NCBI RefSeq assembly: GCF_003672135.1
Contig: NC_039507.1
Span: forward strand, 11,966,290-12,030,289
Direction of reading: 5' to 3'
Length of the DNA stretch: 64,000 nucleotides
Source of the DNA: Ooceraea biroi
Lineage: Eukaryota > Arthropoda > Insecta > Hymenoptera > Formicidae
Positions 1 through 12,143 of the stretch are shown piece by piece. A program made the position numbers and the translations under genes. The notes beneath the pieces were generated by a model. It was not told the DNA's origin, did no database searches, and saw only the letters and a program-made list of their open reading frames with translations. How positions within the stretch are numbered: position 1 is the first letter of the stretch; each line of letters opens with the position of its first letter.

Positions 1-2
1 TA

Positions 3-494
3 CCCCCACGCCTACCTATTATTTTTGCAAAATTTAAGAATTTGGTAAGGACAAAAATTAAGGAGCATCGAATGCTAAATCCAACTATGTATTTATAATA
101 ATATTACGTTTCTACGATTCAATTTTTGGGAAAACGAGATGATAACATCGTGCTATAGGCGCCGCGCTGTAGGTGTTGCGTTATTTCTCTTCGATTGCGC
201 TGTACTCAATAACTGTATATTGTGCATATTATAACATAAAACTGGATTAATCCTAACGACATAATAACGGAACGTATTATACGAAATAAAGATGCGAGCA
301 TACATCTACGTGTATATATAGCAATAACATACGTGTGTATGGCGTCGTAATATGTCTAGAAGTTTCCAAAATGTATTTTCAGACTTAACGTGCAAAATCT
401 CTTTTTAGTATCATTAAACATCACAATTAAACAAGATTAAAATCAAAATGAATTAAAATAGCTGCAATGCGTATAATAAAGAAACATAGATCTT
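3..494 (+). repeat. left terminal inverted repeat of the pogo-like element
   Basis: Pairs with 18664-19157 in inverted orientation. Similarity is near continuous from the terminal CCCCC to about position 494 and then stops. TA precedes it at the first two bases of the window. Confidence 0.85.
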
Positions 495-1254
495 GGTTAC
501 ATTTTGCGCAGTACGAGCGAAGGATTCTGCATTTATGCGCTAGGTGACATAGAAAATCTATTTATAACGTGAGCTTTGGTTGTTGACTTACTTTGATGAC
601 GTACATATCCTTGAACTTCGATTCACTTCGATTCACTATTTTTAGTACTGGTTAACCAGTATATTAGCGTCCGTATACTGGAGAACTGCCATTTCATTTT
701 GTAAGTTAATAATATAATTTAAAGAAGACTGTGTACACACTGCTAATTTATGCACATGTAAGTATTTACTGTTAACTTTTATTATTTTCTTTCTTACTTC
801 TTATTACTTTTTGCTTTGATTTTATAGATATTATGCTTTGACATTTTGAAGTTACAAAAGGTTGTCGAATTATTAGTAATATAACTTTTATTCGGCGAAA
901 TAGAGCAAGAATTAAGTTGCCATTTATATATATGTATAATCCAATATTCTAATCTCAAAAATCTTAGTATGCTAACATTAATAGAAATAAATATAATTGT
1001 TTTATAACTATTGCAAATACGTCTTTACATTTGTTTTTAAAGCGAAATAGCAATAGTTAACTCATTTAAAAAAAATAAATTTTAACGACATTTGAACGAT
1101 AAAACATTTATCATGGGTCACTACTTCACTAACGTACCTTGTCATTAAGATATAACAGGGCATAGGCACGATGCTGCATGTTCATATTTTGGTTATTGTA
1201 AAAAAGATATATATAAGAATGTTTATTGCATGAAAATATAGGAAGAGATTGTCT
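495..1254. other. internal sequence of the pogo-like element, no gene recognised
   Basis: AT-rich sequence between the left inverted repeat and the left end of the CMC-like insertion. No convincing coding frame is seen. Confidence 0.5.
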
Positions 1255-3718
1255 CCCAGATAGCACATGGAACCCCTATGGATGTCCATTGGACGTTCGA
1301 GTTCAGACATCAGGACGTCCATAAAAAGTCTGAATGAAGTCCGACGGACATCTATTGAACGTCCATAGAACATTCGTTTTTCACAACTTTGGATGTCCAT
1401 AGAATATTAAAAAAAGAACCTAAAATGGACATAATTTTCAATGTTCTACACTATTCGTATAATTATTGCTGAACATTTAAAATTACATAAAGGAGAGGTT
1501 TACGAGTAATAATAAATTTTAAATGCAGGATTAAATCATATATAATATTTATTATATATATTATATATTATAGTCAATACTTTAAATCACAGTTTAATTG
1601 TAATTAGTCAGAAAAATATATTGCATAAGTCCAAAAGAGATATGTTTATATATTCTATAAATATAATCAATACAAATGTAATCAGTTAGAAACAAAATAA
1701 ATTAGCTTTTTTGCAAATGTTTAAGACTACTAAATTATAAATTGCATCTTATTGTCTTAATTAAATAATTATCTTAATTTAACTTAATAATTAAGATCTT
1801 TAGATTTAAAATACACGTATACTTTAGAAACAAAACAATAAAAATTAAAAATAAAAAATCAGTCATAAAACTTTAAAAGAGAGTTATCTAATAAAGCTAT
1901 TACATAAAATTATATCTATTATATCTAGTGAAGAAAACAATAAATGTTTGGCTGATATAAAGAATTATGGGATGTCATCTTCGCGTACTCTAAGTTTTTT
2001 CTTTCAGCATCATGTCGTTTTTTAGCTCTTTTTAGCCACTTTTGTATTGCCTTTTCCAATTCCAATTTGGTGTAAGTATTAGAATATGCAGTGCCTGCAG
2101 CTATAGTAAAAGTATTATTTGTATAATTTTACGAAGATAAAAGGATTTATTTCTTCAATATATTATTCTTACATATAGACAGTTGAAATGAATATGTGTA
2201 TACATGCATAAGTATAAGTATAAATATAAATATATAAATATATATTTATATTTACACTTACTCGGGGACACCCTGTATATGCTACTAGAAAAATATAATA
2301 TAAAATAATACATTTACCTAGTAACAGATCTGCAATTCGAAGATTACAAAATTTTCTTTTGAGTTTAGCGCCCAACCAACTATACTGTTCTGCAAGTTCA
2401 TTACTCACCAATCGGCACAAATTTCGTTTTGTAAAGTTATAAGGAGATGTGCCCCCTACTATAGATGTTTCTGCAGTCTGCAAAAACTCATATGTTATTA
2501 CAATATTCAACTGTTATTTTACGGAATTTGTGTAGGATATGTAATGTTATTACCGAACGTTCGAAGTTTTCTGGTATTTTTAAAAATTATATGATCAAAC
2601 GAACTCCTGAGTGAAGTTCGATCATAATTATGCTCTGCGTTCGTCCGAGTAGAATAATGTAGTCATGTTCCATGCTACTCCCTTCAACAAGCATCTTTAA
2701 AGCTTCGCGCCAAAATAAAGATTTGCGGTCGCAATAGCGCTGCCTCGCCGCGCGTGCGCAGTACGTCTTCATGATTTAAAGCATGTCACAAATCGAAACT
2801 GGGAAGAAACAAGAAGTGCACAGTAATCCTTGGGTGAGGGTGGGAAAGTTCTACTCGGACGAAGCATTCGCATAATTATGATCGAACTTCACTCAGGAGT
2901 TCGTTTGATCATATAATTATGCTTTGCGTTTGTCCGAGTAGAATAATGTAGCTATTCAAAGCTGACGATTTGTGACCAGGTAATCTCGGCTGATTCTAGC
3001 GAGACAGCCGGGAAATACATATAATGTATGTGACCTGGAGTATAAGTTCGGTTGTAAATTATAATATATACGAAGAATAGAAATTATAAAAGTAGTAATA
3101 ATCCATTAAAGACAAGCAATGTTAACGGAGCCATATGAAAATATTAAAAGAAATGAAACATACGCCAATGGCATTAAGCATGTAATTCCTTAAAGGAAAA
3201 GTCGAATTGTGTAATAATAATCTGCTGGAGACATCTCCTGGAGATATCTCCTGGAGAATCTGAGTTCCAATGGGAGCTCAAAGATACGAAAAGATGTGAC
3301 TGTAAGCACAGAATGTAAGGAACATTACAATTAGAATATATATATATGTAACGATATATACAGGGTGTAACAAAAGTCTGGAAACGGTCGAATATTTCAT
3401 AAACTATGCATTTTAGAATGAAATGTTTCAGACAAAAGTTGTTTGGTTCGAAGAGGCACATAAGATGGTGTCATTGGTTTGACCTTGAGTGAACATGCCA
3501 AAGTCAGAAAGAGTTCAACTTTGTTTTTTTAAATTGAACACCCTATTTATTATTGCATATCCTTGTAGCTTACCTCGAGAGCTTTCCAAAACACTATATG
3601 AAAGTATTTTTTCGCTCATTACTCTGTGAGTTATGAGGCTTGAAAGTTATTAGTACCGCCGGCATTAGCATTACCCAAGGTGTATCGCATGGAGGTTGCA
3701 CGGTCGGATTTACACCTC

Positions 3719-3802
3719 GTGTGTGTGTGTGTGTGCGCGTGTGCGTGTGTGCGCGTGCGTGCGTGCGCGTGTGTGTGTGCGTGCGCGTGTGTGTGTGCAC
3801 GG
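3719..3802. repeat. (GT)n/(GC)n microsatellite
   Basis: Alternating GT with interspersed GC steps. It generates spurious open frames on both strands. Confidence 0.9.
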
Positions 3803-3901
3803 CAGGGATCAGGACCCCGGGGCTCGTCACTGCTCTGGTATTTCAAGACTCCAAACTCTCCCTGCCGTGACGTGTATTTGTTGTGCGTGCGTGCGTTTCG
3901 T

Positions 3902-5206
3902 TTAGTTGAGTAAGTGTTCAAATTGACCTCCGTCTGCTGCTTGACAGTGGCCTAGTCGTAGATAAAAATTATTTAAAACATTTCGTCTCATCTCTGCCGA
4001 GATAAGATCGCTTTGCTGTATTATACGTTCCCTAAGGTCCACAAGGTTGGCAGGTTTTGTTTCGTATACATTATTTTTAAGATATCCCCAAAAAAAATAA
4101 TCGACAGGTGTAAGATCTGGTGATCTAGCAGGCCACTCTATTTGACCACGTCTTCCTATCCATCGATTTGGAAAAGTATTGTCCAAAAATTGCCGTACTG
4201 CTACTGCATAGTGTGGCCCTGCACCATCTTGTTGGAACCAAATATTTTCTATGTTCCCATCAAACATATTTTCAAGAGCGGGTATGACTTCATTTTGCAA
4301 TAGCTCCTGATAGATCGCCGCGTTCAAATTCCCATTAATGAAGAATGGCCTGACAATACCACGTTCGCAAAAACCCGCCCAAACGTTAAGTTTTTGGGGA
4401 TACTGCGTGCGGAGATCACGCATCCAGTGAGGATTTTCATCACTCCAATATCGGCAATTATGCCGATTTACCGCTCCGTTTAATTCAAAAGAAGCTTCGT
4501 CGAAAAAAATTATGTGATCAAAATAGTTATTATTATCGTCGTATCGACGCATCATTTCGTCGTAGAATTCATTTCTTCGATCAAAATCATCTTCCGATAG
4601 CTCCTGAGTGATTTTAATTTTGAAAGGATGCCATTTCTCTTTCACTAAAATACGATGAATGGACATTGTACTAATATCATGCGCCTGTGCTGCCTTCCTC
4701 ACAGTAGAATGAGGATTTTCAACGAATGTTTGCATCACTTCTAAACCCTTATCCAAGTTTGTCGCTAATTTTGGTCTGCCAGTGCGTTGTCGGTCCGTGA
4801 CGGATCCTGTTTCATCAAATCGAATGACCGTTTTCTGGACTGTAGACTTCGCAATTGGTTCACGATCTGGATAAGTATTGTTAAATAAAGCAGCTACTTG
4901 TTCATAGGATCTAACGCGGTCACCATATCCTCGCATCATCAGTAAAGTAATTCTTTCTCTTTCGGACAATGCCACCCTGGATGCCACTGAAATTTCACTC
5001 AGTTGCTTGATAGTTTGTCGCAATACGAAGAGCTGGATGTATCTAGGACAGGAAAACGTTCGACTACGGGCATACTTATTATACTTTTCAGAGTACTTTT
5101 CCAATAAAAGTTTAGCTACATTAATCGTTCTGATTTGACCTGTAGTCGAACGTTTTCCTGTCCTAGATACATCCAGCTCTTCGTATTGCGACAAACTATC
5201 AAGCAA
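3902..5206 (-). CDS. DD41D mariner-type transposase, left arm copy
   Basis: Same protein as the right arm copy over about 375 residues. It has an N-terminal HTH region (SERERITLLMMRGYG...), a second HTH (KAAQAHDISTMSIHRIL), first Asp in IIFFDEASF, second Asp in WFQQDGAGPHY, and third Asp in LTPVDYFFWG, 41 residues after the second. This spacing fits the DD41D branch of Tc1/mariner. The reading frame runs through the palindrome spacer into the opposite arm, so the first 50 or so residues are an artefact of the fusion; the shared protein starts near the SRTFSCPRYIQ segment. It ends with HLLN and a stop at 3902. The frame is open, so it may have been active recently. Confidence 0.8.
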   Translation of the reverse strand: MLDSLSQYEELDVSRTGKRSTTGQIRTINVAKLLLEKYSEKYNKYARSRTFSCPRYIQLFVLRQTIKQLSEISVASRVALSERERITLLMMRGYGDRVRSYEQVAALFNNTYPDREPIAKSTVQKTVIRFDETGSVTDRQRTGRPKLATNLDKGLEVMQTFVENPHSTVRKAAQAHDISTMSIHRILVKEKWHPFKIKITQELSEDDFDRRNEFYDEMMRRYDDNNNYFDHIIFFDEASFELNGAVNRHNCRYWSDENPHWMRDLRTQYPQKLNVWAGFCERGIVRPFFINGNLNAAIYQELLQNEVIPALENMFDGNIENIWFQQDGAGPHYAVAVRQFLDNTFPNRWIGRRGQIEWPARSPDLTPVDYFFWGYLKNNVYETKPANLVDLRERIIQQSDLISAEMRRNVLNNFYLRLGHCQAADGGQFEHLLN

Positions 5207-6307
5207 CTGAGTGAAATTTCAGTGGCATCCAGGGTGGCATTGTCCGAAAGAGAAAGAATTACTTTACTGATGATGCGAGGATATGGTGACCGCGTTAGAT
5301 CCTATGAACAAGTAGCTGCTTTATTTAACAATACTTATCCAGATCGTGAACCAATTGCGAAGTCTACAGTCCAGAAAACGGTCATTCGATTTGATGAAAC
5401 AGGATCCGTCACGGACCGACAACGCACTGGCAGACCAAAATTAGCGACAAACTTGGATAAGGGTTTAGAAGTGATGCAAACATTCGTTGAAAATCCTCAT
5501 TCTACTGTGAGGAAGGCAGCACAGGCGCATGATATTAGTACAATGTCCATTCATCGTATTTTAGTGAAAGAGAAATGGCATCCTTTCAAAATTAAAATCA
5601 CTCAGGAGCTATCGGAAGATGATTTTGATCGAAGAAATGAATTCTACGACGAAATGATGCGTCGATACGACGATAATAATAACTATTTTGATCACATAAT
5701 TTTTTTCGACGAAGCTTCTTTTGAATTAAACGGAGCGGTAAATCGGCATAATTGCCGATATTGGAGTGATGAAAATCCTCACTGGATGCGTGATCTCCGC
5801 ACGCAGTATCCCCAAAAACTTAACGTTTGGGCGGGTTTTTGCGAACGTGGTATTGTCAGGCCATTCTTCATTAATGGGAATTTGAACGCGGCGATCTATC
5901 AGGAGCTATTGCAAAATGAAGTCATACCCGCTCTTGAAAATATGTTTGATGGGAACATAGAAAATATTTGGTTCCAACAAGATGGTGCAGGGCCACACTA
6001 TGCAGTAGCAGTACGGCAATTTTTGGACAATACTTTTCCAAATCGATGGATAGGAAGACGTGGTCAAATAGAGTGGCCTGCTAGATCACCAGATCTTACA
6101 CCTGTCGATTATTTTTTTTGGGGATATCTTAAAAATAATGTATACGAAACAAAACCTGCCAACCTTGTGGACCTTAGGGAACGTATAATACAGCAAAGCG
6201 ATCTTATCTCGGCAGAGATGAGACGAAATGTTTTAAATAATTTTTATCTACGACTAGGCCACTGTCAAGCAGCAGACGGAGGTCAATTTGAACACTTACT
6301 CAACTAA
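5135..6307 (+). CDS. DD41D mariner-type transposase, right arm copy
   Basis: Open frame of about 390 residues with two HTH segments and the catalytic triad FFDEASF / QQDGAGPHY / TPVDYFFW (41 residues between the second and third Asp). The protein is identical to the minus-strand copy over the arm. The frame opens at a TTG; no obvious Met lies upstream of the HTH, so the true start could be a short exon or a later Met (MMRGYG). It would cut and rejoin the CAGGGTGT ends. The absence of any difference between the arms at protein level implies a recent duplication or gene conversion. Confidence 0.8.
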   Translation: MTCSRTFSCPRYIQLFVLRQTIKQLSEISVASRVALSERERITLLMMRGYGDRVRSYEQVAALFNNTYPDREPIAKSTVQKTVIRFDETGSVTDRQRTGRPKLATNLDKGLEVMQTFVENPHSTVRKAAQAHDISTMSIHRILVKEKWHPFKIKITQELSEDDFDRRNEFYDEMMRRYDDNNNYFDHIIFFDEASFELNGAVNRHNCRYWSDENPHWMRDLRTQYPQKLNVWAGFCERGIVRPFFINGNLNAAIYQELLQNEVIPALENMFDGNIENIWFQQDGAGPHYAVAVRQFLDNTFPNRWIGRRGQIEWPARSPDLTPVDYFFWGYLKNNVYETKPANLVDLRERIIQQSDLISAEMRRNVLNNFYLRLGHCQAADGGQFEHLLN

Positions 6308-6407
6308 ACGAAACGCACGCACGCACAACAAATACACGTCACGGCAGGGAGAGTTTGGAGTCTTGAAATACCAGAGCAGTGACGAGCCCCGGGGTCCTGA
6401 TCCCTGC

Positions 6408-6492
6408 CGTGCACACACACACGCGCACGCACACACACACGCGCACGCACGCACGCGCACACACGCACACGCGCACACACACACACACACGA
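6408..6492. repeat. (CA)n/(CG)n microsatellite, mirror of 3719-3802
   Basis: Inverted copy of the left-arm microsatellite within the palindrome. It is length-matched, which is unusual for a fast-mutating repeat and supports recent arm identity. Confidence 0.9.
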
Positions 6493-8533
6493 GGTGTAAA
6501 TCCGACCGTGCAACCTCCATGCGATACACCTTGGGTAATGCTAATGCCGGCGGTACTAATAACTTTCAAGCCTCATAACTCACAGAGTAATGAGCGAAAA
6601 AATACTTTCATATAGTGTTTTGGAAAGCTCTCGAGGTAAGCTACAAGGATATGCAATAATAAATAGGGTGTTCAATTTAAAAAAACAAAGTTGAACTCTT
6701 TCTGACTTTGGCATGTTCACTCAAGGTCAAACCAATGACACCATCTTATGTGCCTCTTCGAACCAAACAACTTTTGTCTGAAACATTTCATTCTAAAATG
6801 CATAGTTTATGAAATATTCGACCGTTTCCAGACTTTTGTTACACCCTGTATATATCGTTACATATATATATATTCTAATTGTAATGTTCCTTACATTCTG
6901 TGCTTACAGTCACATCTTTTCGTATCTTTGAGCTCCCATTGGAACTCAGATTCTCCAGGAGATATCTCCAGGAGATGTCTCCAGCAGATTATTATTACAC
7001 AATTCGACTTTTCCTTTAAGGAATTACATGCTTAATGCCATTGGCGTATGTTTCATTTCTTTTAATATTTTCATATGGCTCCGTTAACATTGCTTGTCTT
7101 TAATGGATTATTACTACTTTTATAATTTCTATTCTTCGTATATATTATAATTTACAACCGAACTTATACTCCAGGTCACATACATTATATGTATTTCCCG
7201 GCTGTCTCGCTAGAATCAGCCGAGATTACCTGGTCACAAATCGTCAGCTTTGAATAGCTACATTATTCTACTCGGACAAACGCAAAGCATAATTATATGA
7301 TCAAACGAACTCCTGAGTGAAGTTCGATCATAATTATGCGAATGCTTCGTCCGAGTAGAACTTTCCCACCCTCACCCAAGGATTACTGTGCACTTCTTGT
7401 TTCTTCCCAGTTTCGATTTGTGACATGCTTTAAATCATGAAGACGTACTGCGCACGCGCGGCGAGGCAGCGCTATTGCGACCGCAAATCTTTATTTTGGC
7501 GCGAAGCTTTAAAGATGCTTGTTGAAGGGAGTAGCATGGAACATGACTACATTATTCTACTCGGACGAACGCAGAGCATAATTTCTCCACAGTCTCTTCA
7601 TATCTTCTACAGTTCTTAATGGTAAATCTAAGGAATAAATGTATCTTGCATCTTGCTGCTTGTTGTTATCTTGATTTTGTCGCATCAGATTACCGGTTAT
7701 GGCATCTTTTACTTCTCTCACATCCTCTGCCATCTGCCACAACTGTGCTTTAAAATAATCTTGCTGACGAATAATTTCTTTGAAAAATTGCTCATTATCT
7801 ATCGAAGAAGAATGTTTAGTTTTAAAACATTATGTTCCATTTATTTGTCGAATAACAGTAATTTACAATTCTTTAAAAAATACATACCATTATTATCTCG
7901 AATGGATGAACGAGGAGAATTATTTAAAGAAACTCCGTTATTAGCAATATTATTTAGCAAGTCACGCCTCGATGTTCGTTCCATTGCTTTGGAGCCATTC
8001 GTGTTTGCATGTAAGTTTATCTTAATATTTATTGATTCTACAAAATTAATTATATTTACAATTTTACATTAGAAAAAATATAATTTTTATTCATCATAAT
8101 GTTTGATTTATATCTTAAAGAAATGCATACATTTTTATTAATTACTAATCTTCAATATCAAAAACGAAAAATTTATGAACTTAAAATGTAAAAGATCAAA
8201 AAAAGAAAGGAAAATGAAAAGTATGAAAGGAATATGAAAAGTTTTAAGATAATAATATTTAAATAAATTAACTGATTACATATATCTATGATTCTACATT
8301 AAATTCATCTATGTATATCTATATATAAATCTTAGTTTAAAAAATGGAACTTGAAGTGATTATTTTCTTAATATAATACCTGTCATTTCCGGATGTTTTG
8401 GAAGGCTGTTATTAGACTTTTCAGAATTTTCAGAGTCTTCACTAGAATCTTGTACTATGTCTAGTGTCTTCTTTTTCACCATTTTATTCACTAACACAAT
8501 AATTAAAAATAAAAATTAGTATACTCTTTATCA

Positions 8534-8890
8534 CCCACACAGCACAAATGACTGTTTGTCGGCTGATAGTCGGCATTTTTCAGTCAACTTGAAGTTAACT
8601 TTTTAAGTCGACATTTAGTCAACTATTTGTTGGATGGTTTATTGTCGACTTTAATTATAGACTGAAAGTCGACCTAAGGTCGACTATTTTCGAAAGTCGA
8701 CTTCTAATTGCCATAAAGTCAACTTATAAGTCCACTTTTGGCTGACTGATAGACGACTATAGTCGAGTCATTTGTCGACCATTAGCTGACTATAAGTTGA
8801 CATTCAGCCTGATTTCGACTTTTTGAAGTCGACTTTAGACTTCTTCTGCCGACTGACAGTCAACTAACAGTCGACTTGGTGCTGTTTGGG
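8534..8890. mobile_element. small non-autonomous CMC-like element inside the DUF4806 gene
   Basis: The ends CCCACACAGCAC and GTGCTGTTTGGG are inverted, and CA flanks both sides (8532-8533, 8891-8892), giving a 2-bp duplication. The interior is almost entirely short repeats of GTCGACT/AGTCGAC. The ends resemble the 12-bp ends of the large two-gene element (CCCAGATAGCAC). It lies in an intron of the DUF4806 gene. Confidence 0.75.
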
Positions 8891-10988
8891 CAGGTATTCC
8901 ATAATATTTTAGAATAGATTTTAATACTTATACGATAACTTTAAAGAATAATGTTTGTTTATACTGAAATAAACCTTTCATATTTTTGTGCTTTATCGGG
9001 ACACTGTTACACTGGTCACTATCGTCGCTCAAGTATAGTTGATTTTTCATCCTTTTTCTTTTTGTGCTTCCTTCAGGTTCTAAATTTAGATCGGATGTGC
9101 ATTCGGCTTTTCTTGTTTTTAATCTTGCCATATTGTAATCATCTAAAATAATACAAATAAATATTTACTTTATAGCGAACAATAGCAATAATATGTGTAT
9201 ATATGTATTTACATATATTGTGTACACACACGTGCGCGCGCGCACACGCACACGTATGTATGCATGTATGTATGTATATATATAATTTAGAAAAATCATA
9301 TTAATTTTAACATTTCTTTAAATAACATATTACTAACCATATGTGCTATTCCGAAACGTAATAATGTCATAACATGGCCCACATGTATTTCGTTCCATGT
9401 TGTTTTTTCGAATTGCAGCGATAACTTGTTCGTATTTAAATGGAGGCCAATAACATTTATTGTGTTCTATCCAGCCAGATGGTACTGCCTCAACAGTGTT
9501 ATCCGTCAAAAATTGTACTATCGTCCACGTCGGTTTCTCCATTTCTGCATAAACCTCAAAACAAAAGCGCAATTTTCTTTGGTATATTATAAGTCTGTTC
9601 GTGTTCCTCACACTGGAACAAACACTATGAGAACATTAATCATTAAAAATATCATTGACATTGAAGTTTGTGACCCTAACAATAACACAAATAATATATC
9701 TTTTTTCTAACCCAGGTATGAAAGAGTATTTAAGCAGATAATTATACAAGTTAGAGTAAAGTAACACAAATATGAATAATGATAAACACAGATTATAGTA
9801 AAAAAGATATTAAATACTGCAGAAAATATTATTGTATTTATATAGTTATTATAAAAGTTTTATTATTGTAATCTGTCCATATAACTCTCCATATAATAAT
9901 GTAGCGATAATAACATTATAAATATGTATTGAAATAATATGTTATTAAGAACAGATTAAAATATGTTTCTGATAAAAATAAAACAAAAATATTTTTGTTT
10001 ATTGTTTATTATCTCGTTTTTATAGTAAATTTGTAAAATTATTAAATTAACTGGAATAAACAAATAAAATAAATAAAATAAACTAAAATAAAGAAATAAA
10101 GAAATTCCACATAATGCTCTGAATTTCGTGTACATATTAACAATAACGTATTTTGTCATTTATAATTGTGCATGTAATAAAGGAAAAATAATGTATATAT
10201 TTTTGTACTTAAACTAATACATTTATTTGCAATTTGGTCTAAATCCCAAGTCTGTAAATTGCCAAGATCATGGACTTTATAAATATTTAGTTTTGAAGAT
10301 TTGCAAGGTTTGGTATAAAAATCTTGAAGAGTCTTGTACTTATTTCCAACTACAATAATATTCTCGTTATTAGAAGCAAAATTTTGAATAACTATAATAC
10401 TTCCATCCAGCAAACAGCAACAATCATCAGGTTCTTTATTTGTTAATACAAATTTTTCAAACACAACTTTACTAAATTGATTATAATTGTGACAATTGAT
10501 AAACGGACCATTAAAATGCGGATTTAAAAGTTGAGGTTATTACATTGTCTTATGTTTAAATTAGGATATATAATTATTTTGTTCACTTATCCAGCAAACA
10601 ATTTGACCAAAGGCATATCATGTTTACGAATCATTCTAAGTATTGATTGCATGTAATTTGCAAATGGAAAAGCACTGAATTTTTGCAATGGTCCGAATTT
10701 TTTTACATCATCACAATGATGTAATAAGTTGTGTGTATTGTGCGATGTATTTTCTTTACCGTATAAGATAATGAATGTTTCAATGTAATATCGTAATAAT
10801 AATTTAGCATAATCTAAATACAGATCAATATGTTTTGAACTGGATAAAATTGTCGTTGCTACGTGTAAAGTTAGATTTAAGTATTCATCGTGACTTACAA
10901 GGAAGGTATCCCAGGTGTCCCTCTCCGATTTGAATGAAACTCGGTAGGTTTGTAGAGGGGATAAAAATATTCGATCCGTGTTTTTTTT

Positions 10989-12143
10989 GGTAATTATGTA
11001 CTTTAACGGACTCAGCCCCGATGACCTTGACCTTGACATATGTTGTCAAGGTCATTCTCCTGAGTGACCTTGAAGAAATTTTAGCCGTCGCTCGTTGTTT
11101 GTTAAAAAGTTATAAACAAAGAAAGTTTAATGATTTCGCACGAATTTTTAGCTGTCCACGTGAAGCAAGAATATGATACTGACATATATTACAAAGGTTA
11201 CTTTCCCGAATAACCCGCACTAGGTTTTAGTCGTCGATCGTTGTTTGTGAAAAAGTTATTAACAAAAGAAATTTCGAAAATATAGTAGTTATTTTGAAAG
11301 AATATTGAATATTGAAAGATATAAACGACGAATATGTATATGAACGAAGAAAGGAAAGTCATTTAAAGCAGTGAATTGTTAATATATAGAATAGTTTCTT
11401 TTAATATAAGTACAAAGTATTCTTCACTTTAACCAAAAGCACAAACAGTTAAATACAAAGTATTCTCTGCTTTAACTTAACCTAACCTAACCTAGCCTGG
11501 TTAGGTTATATTTTCCGAAACTGGAGCCCCGGACACATACGCTCGTTTTCAGCCCGCTTCGCGGGAGGACGGGGGGGGAGGGGCAAAGCCCCTTCCCCCC
11601 CGCCGGGGCCAGTGTAACAGATTTCACCGTGCAGATTTTGATCACCTGGTACACGCCACGGATTCCGGCGGGGGGAGGGGCAAAGCCCCTTCCCCCCGTC
11701 CTTCCGCGAAGCATGCTGAAAACGAGCGTATGTGTCCGGGGCTCCAGTTTCGGAAAATATAACCTAACCCAAACCTATTTCTGATTTAAAGCTAAAATTC
11801 CATCAAATATACTCTTTCGTAAACGTATATGGTATCGCAAAATTATGCTATATTCATTAAACATTTTTGTTAATAACTTTTTAACAAACAACGAGCGAAG
11901 GGTGAAACCTAGTGCGGGTTATTCAGGAAGGTGACCTTTGTAATATATGTCAAACTCAAGTCCTTGCTTCGCGTGGACAGCTGAAAATTCGTGCAAAATG
12001 ATTAAACTTCTTTTGTTAATAACTTTTTAATAAACAACGAGCGACGGCTAAAACCTCTTCAAGGTCATTCGGGAAGGTGACCTTGACAACATATGTCAAG
12101 GTCAAGGTCATCGGAGGTTGGTCCGTTAAAGTACATAATTACC
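10989..12143. mobile_element. foldback element copy A with 8-bp target duplication
   Basis: Long inverted arms begin GGTAATTATGTACTTTAACGG and end with the complement. TTTTTTTT flanks both sides. Each arm carries tandem blocks with TGACCTTGA, CGCTCGTTGTTTATTAAAAAG-like and AGCTGTCCACG motifs. The centre has a CCTAA tract and a GC-rich hairpin. Three copies in the window share this plan with different 8-bp flanks. Confidence 0.8.
11499..11770. repeat. GC-rich hairpin bordered by CCTAA/TTAGG motifs
   Basis: An inverted repeat with GGAGCCCCGGACACATACG at each end and G/C-run inner arms around a GTGATCAAAATCTG-type loop. It is preceded by a short CCTAA tract. It stands out sharply from the AT-rich surroundings. 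It recurs at 32.13-32.55 kb and 38.39-38.63 kb. Confidence 0.8.

Larger units (their letters stand above)
3361..6848. mobile_element. DD41D mariner-type element duplicated head-to-head
   Basis: Both ends read TA-CAGGGTGTAACAAAAG in inverted orientation with TA outside. Each arm carries the same transposase, the two genes diverging from the centre. A single element normally has one gene, so this is a fold-back inverted duplication of the 3' two thirds of one element. Confidence 0.8.
2587..7583. mobile_element. 5-kb palindromic inserted unit carrying a duplicated DD41D element
   Basis: Arms 2626-5067 and 5141-7583 are near-perfect inverted copies of about 2.44 kb around a 73-bp spacer. The outer ends carry AATTATGCTCTGCGTTCG in inverted orientation, and host DUF4806 exon sequence resumes immediately outside both ends. 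AATT is present on both sides and may be the target duplication. The left end has about 40 extra bases (2587-2625) that recur inside the arms near 2880-2925 and 7290-7345. Confidence 0.8.
1925..9544 (-). pseudogene. DUF4806-type protein gene, multi-exon, split by a 5-kb insertion
   Basis: Probable exons on the minus strand: 9544-9342 (start MEKPTWTIVQF, with VEAVPSGWIEHNKCYWPP), about 9146-8968 (ARLKTRKAECTSDLN, basic KRKR stretch), about 8487-8389 (acidic/Ser-rich), about 8010-7889, 7798-7584 (Gln-rich helix, then LPLRTVEDMKRLWR), a short piece at about 2586-2554 (PENFERS), 2477-2318 (GGTSPYNFTKR, ELAEQYSWLG, KRKF) and 2104-1925 (KAIQKWLKRAKKR, stop at 1925-1927). GT/AG borders are visible at most junctions. 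The GGTSP...YSWLG...KF block is the hallmark of DUF4806 proteins, whose function is unknown. The gene lies downstream of the transposase on the same strand and inside the same ends, so it looks like the second gene of that transposon. A palindromic unit sits in the exon encoding the LWR/PENFERS junction. A DNA-binding accessory role is inference. Confidence 0.75.

Noticed and set aside
3594..3921. Several open frames rich in His-Thr or Cys-Val
   Set aside because: They are translations of the (GT)n/(CA)n microsatellite; the mirror set at 6288-6615 is the same.
11460..11500. CCTAA repeats as a true telomere
   Set aside because: Only a few units, internal to foldback elements and repeated at other interstitial loci.
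11487..11714. Frame ending SVCVRGSSFGKY, similar to one at 38371-38616
   Set aside because: Conserved only because both lie in the same GC-rich hairpin repeat; no codon-like pattern.
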